A stretch of 64,000 bases of DNA from Candidatus Gastranaerophilales bacterium (GCA_910587245.1 CAJULX010000006.1:13451-77450), one strand, 5' to 3'; positions 52,877 through 61,788 are shown, counted from the stretch's first letter. Translations and numbers: made by a program. The notes: generated by a model not told the origin, from the sequence alone.

Positions 52877-54352
52877 ATGGAACTCGGTAAAATCATTAAA
52901 GCAATTAACTGTGATGAAGTTTTAAATTATAAAGATGTTGATATAAAAGGTATTTCGTATAATTCAAAAACAATAAACAGTCATGAAATCTTTGTCTGCC
53001 TGAAAGGAGAGCATGTTGACGGTCATGAATTTGCTCAAATGGCTTTTGAAAAAGGTGCGGTTGCTCTTATGGTGGAAAAGCCTTTGAATATTGAAATCCC
53101 TCAGCTTGTTGTAAAATCCTGCCAGGAAAAAATTGCGGATTTAGCCTGCTGTTTTTATCATAATCCTTCGTATGAATTAAATTTAATAGGTATAACGGGT
53201 ACTAACGGGAAAACAACCGTAACTCATCTTATTCAAAAAATTATTGAAGAAGACCAGAAAAAATGTGCCCTCATTGGAACTTTAGGGTATAAATTATCAT
53301 CATCCGACGATTATCTTGAAGCAAAGCATACTACCCCGCAGGCGCCTGAATTACAAAAAACCCTGTCTAAAATTTTAAAGAAAGATATTTTAAATGTTGT
53401 AACGGAAGTATCTTCACATGCGCTTGAGCAGTCAAGAGTGAGGGGCTGTAAATTCTCGGGTGCCGTTTTAACAAACTTAACTCAGGACCATCTTGATTTT
53501 CATATTACTATGGAAAATTACTTTAAAGCAAAAGCAAAACTGTTTTCGGGGCTTCAAAAGGGCTCATATGCCATAATTAACAACGATGATAAATGGGCAG
53601 ACAGATTTCTTGCGGAAGTTCCTGAAGGCGTAAATATTTTAACCTACGGTGTTAAAAAAGAGTCAAAGCTCAAAGCCGTAAATATTGAATTTACTTCCCG
53701 CGGGGTTAATTTCCTCTGTGTTTGCGGAGATGAAAAAGAAGAAATTAAACTTCATTTAAACGGTATGTTCAGTGTTTATAACGCACTTGCCGCAATAGGC
53801 GTCGGACTTTCTATGGGCATAAGCATGAAAACCTGTAAGCAGGCTCTTGAATGCACCCGTTCCGTTGCAGGACGTTTTGAAATTGTAAATTCCGATCCTA
53901 TGGTAATTGTGGATTATGCTCACACTCCGGATGGCCTTGAAAATATTTTGCGTGCCGCACGTGAATTAACCCCTAAAAACGGTAATTTAATCTGTCTTTT
54001 TGGCTGCGGCGGGGATAGAGACGCTACAAAACGTCCTAAAATGGGAAAAATTGCTCAGGATTTATCCGATAAAATTGTAATAACATCCGATAATCCCCGT
54101 TCTGAAGACCCCCAGCAGATTATAACCGATATTTTGTCCGGTTTAAAATTAATAAATTCAAAAACTGTTTTTGTGGAACCTGACCGTCATCTTGCAATTG
54201 AGCTTTTATCCAAAATTTCAAACAGCAATGATGTTGTTATTGTTGCGGGGAAAGGTCATGAGGACTACCAAATTTTAGCGGACAGAACAATACATTTTGA
54301 TGACAGAGAAGAAGTTCAAAAAGTATTTTCACCCTTAAATGCTTCAAAATAG
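52877..54352 (+). CDS. murE: UDP-N-acetylmuramoyl-tripeptide synthetase, DAP-adding type
   Basis: A 491-residue Mur ligase that adds the third residue of the stem peptide. Seen are the ATP loop IGITGTNGKTTVTHLIQKI, HTTPQAPELQKTL, VTEVSSHALEQSRVRG, IVDYAHTPDGLENIL and the DNPR motif (TSDNPRSEDPQQI), which is the signature of meso-diaminopimelate as substrate. GAGGGAAAACTG precedes the ATG. It lies 99 bases after ftsI with its own leader. Confidence 0.96.
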   Translation: MELGKIIKAINCDEVLNYKDVDIKGISYNSKTINSHEIFVCLKGEHVDGHEFAQMAFEKGAVALMVEKPLNIEIPQLVVKSCQEKIADLACCFYHNPSYELNLIGITGTNGKTTVTHLIQKIIEEDQKKCALIGTLGYKLSSSDDYLEAKHTTPQAPELQKTLSKILKKDILNVVTEVSSHALEQSRVRGCKFSGAVLTNLTQDHLDFHITMENYFKAKAKLFSGLQKGSYAIINNDDKWADRFLAEVPEGVNILTYGVKKESKLKAVNIEFTSRGVNFLCVCGDEKEEIKLHLNGMFSVYNALAAIGVGLSMGISMKTCKQALECTRSVAGRFEIVNSDPMVIVDYAHTPDGLENILRAARELTPKNGNLICLFGCGGDRDATKRPKMGKIAQDLSDKIVITSDNPRSEDPQQIITDILSGLKLINSKTVFVEPDRHLAIELLSKISNSNDVVIVAGKGHEDYQILADRTIHFDDREEVQKVFSPLNASK

Positions 54353-54381
54353 AAATTCTTCTTTAAATCTTGCATTTTATA

Positions 54382-54406
54382 TTTACATTAATTAAATTAG
54401 TGTAAA
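54382..54406. promoter_or_regulatory. Near-perfect 25-base palindrome upstream of murA
   Basis: Arms of 12 bases at 54382-54393 and 54395-54406 (TTTACATTAATT and AATTAGTGTAAA) match with one mismatch around a single central A. TAAAAT at 54424-54429 is a possible murA -10, and the right arm covers the -35 region. A repressor could act there. Confidence 0.4.
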
Positions 54407-54445
54407 TTAATCTATGCTTGTATTAAAATAGTATTTACAGAAAGC

Positions 54446-55789
54446 ATGCAGGATTTTATGACAAAATTTCAGGAAAAATTAATTATACAGGGCGGAAATC
54501 CGCTTAGCGGCGAGGTTGCCGTCGGCGGTGCAAAAAATGCCGTTTTGAAACTTATGGCAGCAGCTCTTCTTTGTGAAGATATTTCCGTTATAAGAAATGT
54601 ACCCGAACTTTCCGATGTTGAAATTATGCTCGATGTTTTAAAAGAACTCGGTGCAAAAGTTACCTATAATAAAGATGAAAAGTTTTTAACAATTGATGCG
54701 ACTCATCTTACAAGCGTTTGTGCTTCAGAAGCTTTTGTGTCAAAAATGCGTGCATCTTTCGTTGTTTTAGGCCCTCTTGTAGGCAGGATGAAAGAAGCCT
54801 ATGTTGCACTCCCGGGCGGCTGTCAAATTGGTGAAAGACGTGTTAATTTTCACATAAAAGGTTTGCAAACCCTTGGCTGTGAATGCAAACTTGATAACGG
54901 ATATGTTCATGCAAAGGCGTCAAGACTTATCGGGGATGATATCTGCTTTGATATACCGTCTGTCGGTGCTACTGAAAATATTATGATGGCATCGGTTCTT
55001 GCAGAAGGTACAACAAGAATTCAAAACGCAGCACAGGAACCCGAAATTGTTGATTTAGCAAACTTTTTAATTGCAATGGGTGCTGATATTGATGGTGCAG
55101 GCACAAGTGAAATCACTGTAAGGGGTGTAAAACAAAGTGACCTGCATGGGGTAGAATATACAACAATTCCCGATAGAATCGAAGCGGGAACTTTTATGTC
55201 CGCAATTATTGCTTCACGCGGCAAGGGTATAATAAGAAATGTTTACCCGAATCACCTTACTATTTTTACGGGCAAGCTTTTGGAAATGGGTGCTAAAATA
55301 AGGCTTGTTGAACCTTATGCAATGGAAGTTTCCGCCGACAGAAGAATGGAAGCCATGAATTTTATAACGCAGCCCTATCCCGGTTTTCCTACGGATTTAC
55401 AGGCTCTTGCAATGACACTTTTATCCACCGCAAACGGTGTATCTGTTGTAACCGAGAGTTTGTACGAAAATAGGTTTATGCATATATCAGAGCTCTGGAG
55501 AATGGGCGCAAATATTCGTCAATCCAAAAACCACGCAATAATTAAAGGGGTTGAAACCCTTGTGGGTACATCCGTTCAATCGACAGACCTTAGAGCGGGT
55601 GCCGCTCTTGTTGTTGCGGCTATCATGGCAAAAGGTGAAAGCGAAGTTAAAAAACTTCATCATATTGATAGAGGTTATGAAAAATTTACGGAAAAATTAC
55701 AGGGACTTGGGGTGAACGTTCAAAGAGTTCCGTATGATGCGAAAGATTATGAAACCCTTGACAACAACGAGGTATCTGCTTCAAAATAG
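54446..55789 (+). CDS. murA: UDP-N-acetylglucosamine 1-carboxyvinyltransferase
   Basis: A 447-residue enzyme of the first committed step in peptidoglycan precursor synthesis; it transfers enolpyruvate from PEP. Hallmarks: GEVAVGGAKNAVLKLMAAAL, the active-site Cys in LPGGCQIGERRVNFHI (a Cys, so fosfomycin-sensitive type), PSVGATENIMMASVLAEG, DRIEAGTFM, FPTDLQALAM, ADLRAGAALV. A second ATG at 54458 with AGGA 4 bases upstream may be the true start. It follows murE at 93 bases. Confidence 0.97.
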   Translation: MQDFMTKFQEKLIIQGGNPLSGEVAVGGAKNAVLKLMAAALLCEDISVIRNVPELSDVEIMLDVLKELGAKVTYNKDEKFLTIDATHLTSVCASEAFVSKMRASFVVLGPLVGRMKEAYVALPGGCQIGERRVNFHIKGLQTLGCECKLDNGYVHAKASRLIGDDICFDIPSVGATENIMMASVLAEGTTRIQNAAQEPEIVDLANFLIAMGADIDGAGTSEITVRGVKQSDLHGVEYTTIPDRIEAGTFMSAIIASRGKGIIRNVYPNHLTIFTGKLLEMGAKIRLVEPYAMEVSADRRMEAMNFITQPYPGFPTDLQALAMTLLSTANGVSVVTESLYENRFMHISELWRMGANIRQSKNHAIIKGVETLVGTSVQSTDLRAGAALVVAAIMAKGESEVKKLHHIDRGYEKFTEKLQGLGVNVQRVPYDAKDYETLDNNEVSASK

Positions 55790-55812
55790 TAATATAGATT
55801 TGAAAGGAAATT

Positions 55813-56142
55813 ATGGCGCACACATATAAAAGATGGTATGACCATGACCCTCTGTTGATGCAGGTAATAGATTTATTAAAAGCATATCCTAATGAATTGA
55901 AATCTCAGGCTGAAATTTTTCTGAAAAAAGTTGAAGAAGAGGTTTCAAAAGAGGCTGTGGATAGATTTTATGAGATGGTAAAGCCTATGATTTTAGGAAA
56001 CAGATGGTATGATTCCGATCCCATTCTTTCTAAAACGGTTGAACTGCTGCGTGTTGTGCCTCAGGAAATTCAAAAACTTGCTGCCGATAATTTCATAAAC
56101 ACATTGAAAGAAAGCGGCGTCACTATTGAAGAAAACAGTTAA
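55813..56142 (+). CDS. Protein with duplicated RWYDxDP repeat, unknown function
   Basis: A 109-residue protein made of two similar units: residues 7-43 (RWYDHDPLLMQVIDLLKAYP) and 64-100 (RWYDSDPILSKTVELLRVVP). Both share R-W-Y-D-x-D-P-x-L followed by an amphipathic helix, with 57 residues between starts. A GAAAGGAAATT ribosome site lies upstream. It follows murA after 23 bases and converges with the anti-sigma-like gene with a 20-base overlap. No family recognised by eye. Confidence 0.7.
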   Translation: MAHTYKRWYDHDPLLMQVIDLLKAYPNELKSQAEIFLKKVEEEVSKEAVDRFYEMVKPMILGNRWYDSDPILSKTVELLRVVPQEIQKLAADNFINTLKESGVTIEENS

Positions 56143-56584
56143 AAAATCTTTTTATGGCATTTTTTATGCCGCCCGTTTTCAATTTTTCCATCACTTTGTG
56201 TGATAAATTTATATCAATGTTATATTTTGTTTTATAAAAAGAATTATTTAATGTTCTTTTTAATTTGCTGATGTTTAAAAGCGCTTCTTCGTAGTCTTTT
56301 CTTTTAGATAAGATTGATTCAAAAACGTTTATTTTCTCTTTATCCATCTCGCCGTCAATGTAGAGTGAAATTTCTTCATACATTGTTTCTTTTTCTCTGA
56401 TAAGCCTGCGCTTTTTTTCCGCCTCATTAAAAAGTTTCTTTACAACGGAATATTTTTCCATGCACATCGGGCAGTTTCTAAGGTGGATACTCACCATTTC
56501 TCTGCATTTTTTATCAAGATTATCTTCTACGTAATGGGTCAAAATTTTCCCGACTATCGTACAGGTTAAATTTCCTTTTAACAT
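56123..56584 (-). CDS. Zinc-finger anti-sigma-like protein
   Basis: A 153-residue protein with a putative anti-sigma zinc-finger at the N-terminus: Cys near residue 33, then HLRNCPMCM (H-x3-C-x2-C). A second similar unit without Cys follows (YIDGEMDKEKINVFESILSK). No membrane helix is seen, unlike many anti-sigma factors. It is 28 bases downstream of the sigma factor gene, so it probably controls it. Confidence 0.75.
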   Translation of the reverse strand: MLKGNLTCTIVGKILTHYVEDNLDKKCREMVSIHLRNCPMCMEKYSVVKKLFNEAEKKRRLIREKETMYEEISLYIDGEMDKEKINVFESILSKRKDYEEALLNISKLKRTLNNSFYKTKYNIDINLSHKVMEKLKTGGIKNAIKRFFNCFLQ

Positions 56585-56612
56585 TTTTATATTCCTTGCT
56601 TAAATTAACTTT

Positions 56613-57197
56613 TTAGCACATATAAGGTTTAATATATTCCTGCAGTTTGCATCTTGCCCGTGCTATACGTGATTTTACCGTTCCTATGCTTGAATTTGTG
56701 GCCTGTGCAATTTCATCATAGCTTAATCCCTGCAGCTCGCGCATAACAATTGTCATTTTGAACGGCTCTTTTAATTTATCTATTGATTTTTTAATAACAA
56801 GGTCAAGCTCGTCATTTAATATGCATTCATGCGGAGTGACGGAGCTGTCGGGTATTTCAAGCTCTTTGTTTTTATCTTCATAATCATTTTCAAGAGTAAT
56901 TTTTATGGGCATTCTTTGTTTTTTTCTTAAAGAATCATAAAATTGCCTTATTGTTATTTGATTAAGCCAGGCTCTGAAAGTTTTCGGGTTTTTTAATTTT
57001 TTTATATTTTTTGCAACCTTAAATAAAATTTCCTGCACAAGGTCTGAAATTTCGTCACACTTTGCATTCATATAATAAAGCGTTGCGTAAATATTTTTTT
57101 CTTCACGCCTTATTAATTCTTCAAGTGCTTCAAAATCATCATTTTGAGCTTTATGAATTAAAGTTTCGGTATTATCATTTTTGAATTTTAATTTCAT
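56613..57197 (-). CDS. ECF-type RNA polymerase sigma factor
   Basis: A 194-residue sigma-70-family factor. Region 2 is visible (DEISDLVQEILFKVAKNIKK, FRAWLNQITIRQFYDSLRKK) and region 4 (LQGLSYDEIAQATNSSIGTV, KSRIARARCKLQEYI). I use the ATG at 57197 (MKLKFKNDNTET); a longer frame starts at 57236. With the neighbouring anti-sigma-like gene it forms a signal-response pair. Its regulon is unknown. Confidence 0.88.
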   Translation of the reverse strand: MKLKFKNDNTETLIHKAQNDDFEALEELIRREEKNIYATLYYMNAKCDEISDLVQEILFKVAKNIKKLKNPKTFRAWLNQITIRQFYDSLRKKQRMPIKITLENDYEDKNKELEIPDSSVTPHECILNDELDLVIKKSIDKLKEPFKMTIVMRELQGLSYDEIAQATNSSIGTVKSRIARARCKLQEYIKPYMC

Positions 57198-57281
57198 AAG
57201 GTTATAAATAAACAATTTTTGCTTAATTAACCACATTCTTTGTTATATAATCACATTGGCGATTATTAAGGGGTTTTTAAT

Positions 57282-58292
57282 TTGAAGAGAATCATTGATG
57301 TTAATATAAACAGAACAACAGAAGCACTTCGAGCGCTTGAAGAAATTGCAAGATTTTATCTTGATGATAAAAAAATGTGCGAAAAATTAAAAAATATGCG
57401 TCATTTTGTATGTAAATTTTTTGATGAAAATTATTCTGACCTTTTAAAATCAAGAGATACGGAAAATGATGTCGGTACAGATATAGAAAACCCGACAAAA
57501 AAATACCGCACATTAAATATTGAAAATGTTTTTAAATCAAATATAAAAAGATTACAGCAATCTTTAAGAATGCTGGCTGAATACGGGAACTTACCCGATA
57601 CTTTGCGTTATGAAAGCTATACTATTGAAAAAGAAATCTTTGAAAGGTTAAAAATGAATATTAAAAAATATCTGCTTGATAAAAGAAAACTCTATCTTGT
57701 AACAAATTCCGATTCTTTTAAAAGCGATGATGAATTTTTAGACAGAGTGGCGCTTGCCTTAAAAAGCGGTGTTGATATCATTCAACTTAGAGAAAAGAAC
57801 CGTCCTGCAAAAGAAATTGTAGAATTAGGATATAAAATTCGCGAGCTTGCAAGTAATTTTAATGCCCTTTTTATCGTAAACGACAGAATTGATATAGCAA
57901 AAATTGTTAAAGCAGACGGCGTACACCTCGGGCAGGATGATATAAGTTTAAAAACCGCGCGCGAAATTTTGGGAGATGAGTTTATTATAGGGATTTCAAC
58001 CCACTGTCCAGATGATGCTATAAAGGCGCAGGAAGGCGGGGCGGATTATATAGGAGTAGGCCCTGTTTTTAAAACCCCTACAAAACCGGGAAGGATTCCT
58101 GTAGGTTTAGAATATGTAAAATGGGCATCGGAAAACATCAATATTCCGTTTTTTGCAATAGGTTCAATTGAGCCTGATAATATTGATGATGTTATAAAAG
58201 CGGGTGCTTCAAGAGTTGCTGTGGTTCGCGCCATAATGAACAGTGAAAATCCCATAGCAAACATTGAAAAATTCTTATCAAAATTAAATTAA
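57282..58292 (+). CDS. thiE: Thiamine-phosphate synthase with cyanobacteria-type N-terminal domain
   Basis: A 336-residue protein from a TTG start with AAGGGG upstream. The C-terminal part (from about 132) is ThiE, coupling the pyrimidine and thiazole phosphates: GVDIIQLREKNRPAKE, FIVNDRIDIA, ADGVHLGQDD, GVGPVFKTPTKPG and FAIGSIEPDN are seen. The first about 130 residues (IDVNINRTTEALRALEEIAR, RLQQSLRMLAEYGNL) form the extra domain known from cyanobacterial and some Aquificae ThiE. This is one of the lineage hints in the window. Confidence 0.93.
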   Translation: MKRIIDVNINRTTEALRALEEIARFYLDDKKMCEKLKNMRHFVCKFFDENYSDLLKSRDTENDVGTDIENPTKKYRTLNIENVFKSNIKRLQQSLRMLAEYGNLPDTLRYESYTIEKEIFERLKMNIKKYLLDKRKLYLVTNSDSFKSDDEFLDRVALALKSGVDIIQLREKNRPAKEIVELGYKIRELASNFNALFIVNDRIDIAKIVKADGVHLGQDDISLKTAREILGDEFIIGISTHCPDDAIKAQEGGADYIGVGPVFKTPTKPGRIPVGLEYVKWASENINIPFFAIGSIEPDNIDDVIKAGASRVAVVRAIMNSENPIANIEKFLSKLN

Positions 58293-58299
58293 TTATATT

Positions 58300-59634
58300 T
58301 TAATTATATTCTTTTGAAAGTTTTTTAATTTTCCTAAAGAGTATTGTGTTTGAAATTATGCAGGCAAATATTATACCTAAAGCTAATCCTGCCCAGAAGC
58401 CGTTTAATACTATATTGTATTTGTAAGCTAAGAAGCATCCTGTAGGAATACTTATAATTAAATATGCAAATGCCATTGTCCACATAATGGGTTTTGTTTC
58501 CTTAAGCCCCTTGAGTGAACCCACGCAGGCGCACTGCAGACCGTCAAACAGCAGGAAGCATAAAACAATACCGAATACAGGCAGGCATGTTTGAACAACT
58601 ACAGGGTCCTTTGTAAAAATTCTTAAAAGCTGCTTCGGGAAAACGCCGTACATTACCATATTGGTGAGCATATAGCCGATAATTATAATATATCCTGTTA
58701 ATGTATATTTTTTAATATCCTTCATATTTCTTTCGCCGTTTGCAAAACCTACCTTTATAGCAGCGGCGTTTGAAATTGATAAAGGTATCATATAGGTTGT
58801 TCCCGTCATTGTTACTATAATATTGTGGCAGGCAGCGTATACGGCAGAAAATTTTCCTACAAGAACCGCTGTTATATTAAATCCTAAAAATTCAAAAAAC
58901 ATTGCAAGTGAAATCGGCCAGCCTGTTTTTATTAAATCTTTAATATAGCTTTTATATTTGCTTGTTTTTCCTTTTAAAAAGGGTATGCAGTATATAAATA
59001 ATAAAACTGCCATAAGCCATCTTACGATAAGACTTGCTATTGCCAGACCCTTTACGCCAAGCTCCGGAAACCCTAAGTATCCGAATACAAATACAATATT
59101 TAAAAACACGTTTAAAAATATTGCACCCACAACAATTAAATTCGGGAAAACAACAATTTCATAAGCCTGTAAAAATTCCTTAAACGCGACAAATAAAAGT
59201 CCTGCAAATGTTCCCCAGCTTGAAATTTCAAGATATTCAACCACGTAAAAACTAAGGTCGTCCGCCAAATTCATATATGGTACAAGCGGAATAATTAATC
59301 TTACAAGAATAAAGAAAATCAGCCCTATTAATAGAGAATATACTGTGGTAACGCGGAATAAATTTTTAGAAGGTATTCTCATTCCGCGAAGATTTGATAC
59401 AACGGGTGAAATACTTGCCATAAAGCCTATTCCCGCTATCAAAAAAGTCATAAAAATAGCAGTTGCAATGCTTATGGCAGCAAGAGTTACCGTACTGTGT
59501 CTTCCTGCAACTATTACATCCCCGACACCTATCAGCATATTTCCGACATTTCCGAGAATTATCGGTATGGAAAGCTCAACAAGCTGTTTTGCATATTCTT
59601 TATATTCTTTTAATTTGTTAATTATTGTATTCAT
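58300..59634 (-). CDS. MATE family multidrug/Na+ antiporter
   Basis: A 444-residue polytopic protein with about 12 hydrophobic helices in two related halves, as in MATE (MatE) exporters. The first helix is LVELSIPIILGNVGNMLIGV and the second half begins LIKTGWPISLAMFFEFLGFN. Substrate cannot be told. It lies 13 bases downstream of the GlcD-like gene on the same strand. Confidence 0.9.
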   Translation of the reverse strand: MNTIINKLKEYKEYAKQLVELSIPIILGNVGNMLIGVGDVIVAGRHSTVTLAAISIATAIFMTFLIAGIGFMASISPVVSNLRGMRIPSKNLFRVTTVYSLLIGLIFFILVRLIIPLVPYMNLADDLSFYVVEYLEISSWGTFAGLLFVAFKEFLQAYEIVVFPNLIVVGAIFLNVFLNIVFVFGYLGFPELGVKGLAIASLIVRWLMAVLLFIYCIPFLKGKTSKYKSYIKDLIKTGWPISLAMFFEFLGFNITAVLVGKFSAVYAACHNIIVTMTGTTYMIPLSISNAAAIKVGFANGERNMKDIKKYTLTGYIIIIGYMLTNMVMYGVFPKQLLRIFTKDPVVVQTCLPVFGIVLCFLLFDGLQCACVGSLKGLKETKPIMWTMAFAYLIISIPTGCFLAYKYNIVLNGFWAGLALGIIFACIISNTILFRKIKKLSKEYN

Positions 59635-59647
59635 TTTGAAATATCTC

Positions 59648-61018
59648 TTAAAACATTTTATTTGGGTTCATAATATTATTCGGGTCAAAAAGTTTTTTAA
59701 TTTTTTCCATATATTTTATGGCGCAGGGTTCAAGCGCCGTTTCAAGATAAGGTTTTTTCTCGGACCCAATCCCATGCTCGCCAGATAAACTGCCGCCCAA
59801 ATCTATTGCAAGCTGAAACAGTTCTTTTTTAACAAGTTCAAAATTCTTTTTTTCTTCTTCATTACTTAAATCAAGTGCAAAATTCGGGTGTATGTTGCCG
59901 TCTCCGGCATGACCCATAATGCATACCATCATATTGTATTTTTTACAGATTTTTTGTATTCCTTCAACAAGCGGCACAATTTTGCTTCTGTTTACAACAA
60001 CATCTTCCGTTGCGGCATTCGGTTTTAATTTTGTAACGCAGGCATAAGCGCTTCTTCTTGCTTTCCAGATGTTTTCGTTTTCTTCTTCGGTTTTACTCTG
60101 GATGATTTTTACACTGCCTGAATTTTGAAGTACATTATAAAGTTTTTCATTATCTTCTTTAATTTTTGAATCCGAACCGTCTATCTCAATCAAAAGTGCT
60201 GCTTCTTTTTCTTCTATCAGCCCTGTGGGATTGAATTTTTCAATGGTGGATAATGTATTTCTATCCAATAAATCAAGAGTGGAAGGCACAATGAGCGCAT
60301 TTATAACATTATTTACCGCTTTTGCCGCATCTAAAATACTGTCAAAATAACAAAGTGTTACAAGTCTTTTTTCGGGTTTTGGAATAAGTTTAAAAGTTAT
60401 TTTTGTTATTATTCCAAGCGTTCCTTCAGAGCCTGTAAAAAGCTGGGTTAAATTATACCCTGTAACATTTTTTGCAACATTTGAACCTGTATGCAAAATT
60501 TCACCGGTAGGCAGCACCACTTCAAGATTTATGACATAATCTTTAGTTGTACCATATTTAAAGGCTCTGGGACCTCCTGATGACAGTGCAACAGCCCCGC
60601 CTGTGGTAGAAACCGCTAAATTTGAAGGGTCCGGCGGAAAAAACAACCCGATTTTTTCTGTTTCCTGCTGCAATTCTTTAACGGTGACATATGGCTCAAC
60701 GGTTGCCGTTAAATCTTCTTTATTTATTTCAATTATTTTATTCATTAAAGAAAGATGAACCACTACGGAATTTTTATTCGGCTTGCAGCCTGATGTATGG
60801 CATGTTGCAGCCCCTCTCGGTACAATATTTAATCCGTATTCATAAGCAAGCTGAACAATTTTTTGCACATCTTCCGTTTCGGAAGGAAAAACAACACAAA
60901 AGGGCAGTTCTATCTCTTTTTTTAAAGGTGCTGTATCAAAAGCATAAGGATAGATATCCTCTTTTTTGTCCAGAACTTTTATATTTAATTTTTTGATTTT
61001 CTCTATAAACTTTTGCAT
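59648..61018 (-). CDS. FAD-linked oxidase, GlcD/lactate dehydrogenase-like
   Basis: A 456-residue flavoprotein of the glycolate oxidase GlcD/D-lactate dehydrogenase family. The FAD-binding N-terminal domain shows VPRGAATCHTSGCKPN, DPSNLAVSTTGGAVALSSGG and FTGSEGTLGIITKIT; the C-terminal domain includes GHAGDGNIHPNF and GGSLSGEHGIGSEKK, the active-site motif. It oxidises a 2-hydroxy acid; partner GlcE/GlcF genes are absent. I use the ATG at 61018 (a neighbouring ATG at 61024 is 2 codons upstream), since a TATAAT ends 7 bases before it. Confidence 0.9.
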   Translation of the reverse strand: MQKFIEKIKKLNIKVLDKKEDIYPYAFDTAPLKKEIELPFCVVFPSETEDVQKIVQLAYEYGLNIVPRGAATCHTSGCKPNKNSVVVHLSLMNKIIEINKEDLTATVEPYVTVKELQQETEKIGLFFPPDPSNLAVSTTGGAVALSSGGPRAFKYGTTKDYVINLEVVLPTGEILHTGSNVAKNVTGYNLTQLFTGSEGTLGIITKITFKLIPKPEKRLVTLCYFDSILDAAKAVNNVINALIVPSTLDLLDRNTLSTIEKFNPTGLIEEKEAALLIEIDGSDSKIKEDNEKLYNVLQNSGSVKIIQSKTEEENENIWKARRSAYACVTKLKPNAATEDVVVNRSKIVPLVEGIQKICKKYNMMVCIMGHAGDGNIHPNFALDLSNEEEKKNFELVKKELFQLAIDLGGSLSGEHGIGSEKKPYLETALEPCAIKYMEKIKKLFDPNNIMNPNKMF

Positions 61019-61025
61019 AAGCATT

Positions 61026-61031
61026 ATTATA
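61026..61031 (-). promoter_or_regulatory. -10 box directly before the GlcD-like gene
   Basis: TATAAT on the minus strand (complement of 61026-61031) ends 7 bases before the ATG at 61018, with no ribosome-binding site. Confidence 0.4.
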
Positions 61032-61128
61032 CTTTAAACAAAAAATTCTTTTAAAATGAAACTTTTTGCTTATTTTATCGTCTGATTGGATAATGCCGTA
61101 TTTGCTACTGATTTGTAATTGCTATTAG

Positions 61129-61166
61129 CCCGGAGAAGAATAAAAAAGTCATCTTTCCTTTCCGGG
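61129..61166. terminator. Hairpin with T-rich flank in the 61025-61299 gap
   Basis: CCCGGA (61129-61134) pairs with TCCGGG (61161-61166), followed by TTTT on the plus strand. No plus-strand gene precedes it, so its role is unclear. Confidence 0.35.
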
Positions 61167-61201
61167 TTTTATTTTGTTTTAAATTTTTTAAAATATGAAA
61201 A

Positions 61202-61241
61202 GCCTGATTATTCTGATACTTTTGCATCTTAATAATCAGGC
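61202..61241 (-). terminator. Terminator of the MGWVTLS gene
   Basis: GCCTGATTATT (61202-61212) pairs with AATAATCAGGC (61231-61241), an 11-bp perfect stem; read on the minus strand the hairpin is followed by TTTTC and more T. It lies about 60 bases downstream of the 61300 stop. Confidence 0.75.
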
Positions 61242-61299
61242 GTAACTATAAACCTATTTTCCCTATCCGTATTTCGTTTGTTTAATTTATATACTTATT

Positions 61300-61788
61300 T
61301 TATGAAGTCAGTTTGATTGCTCCGTTTTTAATATCACTGGTTATTGCTGAATCAAGACTTTCTAATTCTGCCTGTGCTGCAGCGAGTTGTGTTTGTATTT
61401 GCTCTTGTTCCAGTTCAAGTCTCTGCTGCTGTGCGTTAATTTCTTGCAGCATAGAGTCTTCCTGTGCTTGGAATACTGATTCCATATTCATTTGCTCAAA
61501 CTGATAGTTCAAGTTAATTTCATTTAAAGTAGTCTGGAGATTCAATTGAGATTGGTAATCAGAGCCATTTTCAGAGAAACTTTCTCTTGCTTGTTTTAAA
61601 TAATTCAGGCGGTCAACATTTAGCTGCATCATGCTTTGATTTTGCATCATACCTGCATATCTTTGTGCGTATGATGATTGGTTATCAAGTGTTTGCTGTT
61701 GTTGGCTTATCTGAACCAGCCGGTATTCAAGGTTTGATACCCTTTGTTTCAGGGCCATTTTCCTGAGTGATAATGTTACCCAGCCCAT
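61300..61788 (-). CDS. MGWVTLS coiled-coil protein, relative of the 9361 protein
   Basis: A 162-residue protein of unknown function, very rich in Gln, Asn and Met, helical and coiled-coil-like almost throughout (about 40-150, for example LNEINLNYQFEQMNMESVFQ, AQQQRLELEQEQIQTQLAAA). It opens MGWVTLSLRKMALKQRVSNL and ends LESLDSAITSDIKNGAIKL, matching in layout the 9361 protein (MGLAASQ... VESVDKVISNNI...). No signal peptide. A GGAGAG ribosome site precedes the ATG. An operator-like repeat pair lies upstream, as for 9361. Confidence 0.7.
   Translation of the reverse strand: MGWVTLSLRKMALKQRVSNLEYRLVQISQQQQTLDNQSSYAQRYAGMMQNQSMMQLNVDRLNYLKQARESFSENGSDYQSQLNLQTTLNEINLNYQFEQMNMESVFQAQEDSMLQEINAQQQRLELEQEQIQTQLAAAQAELESLDSAITSDIKNGAIKLTS

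Noticed and set aside
61025..61299. Gap checked for a tRNA or small RNA
   Set aside because: Two hairpins are present but no cloverleaf; best explained as terminator structures.
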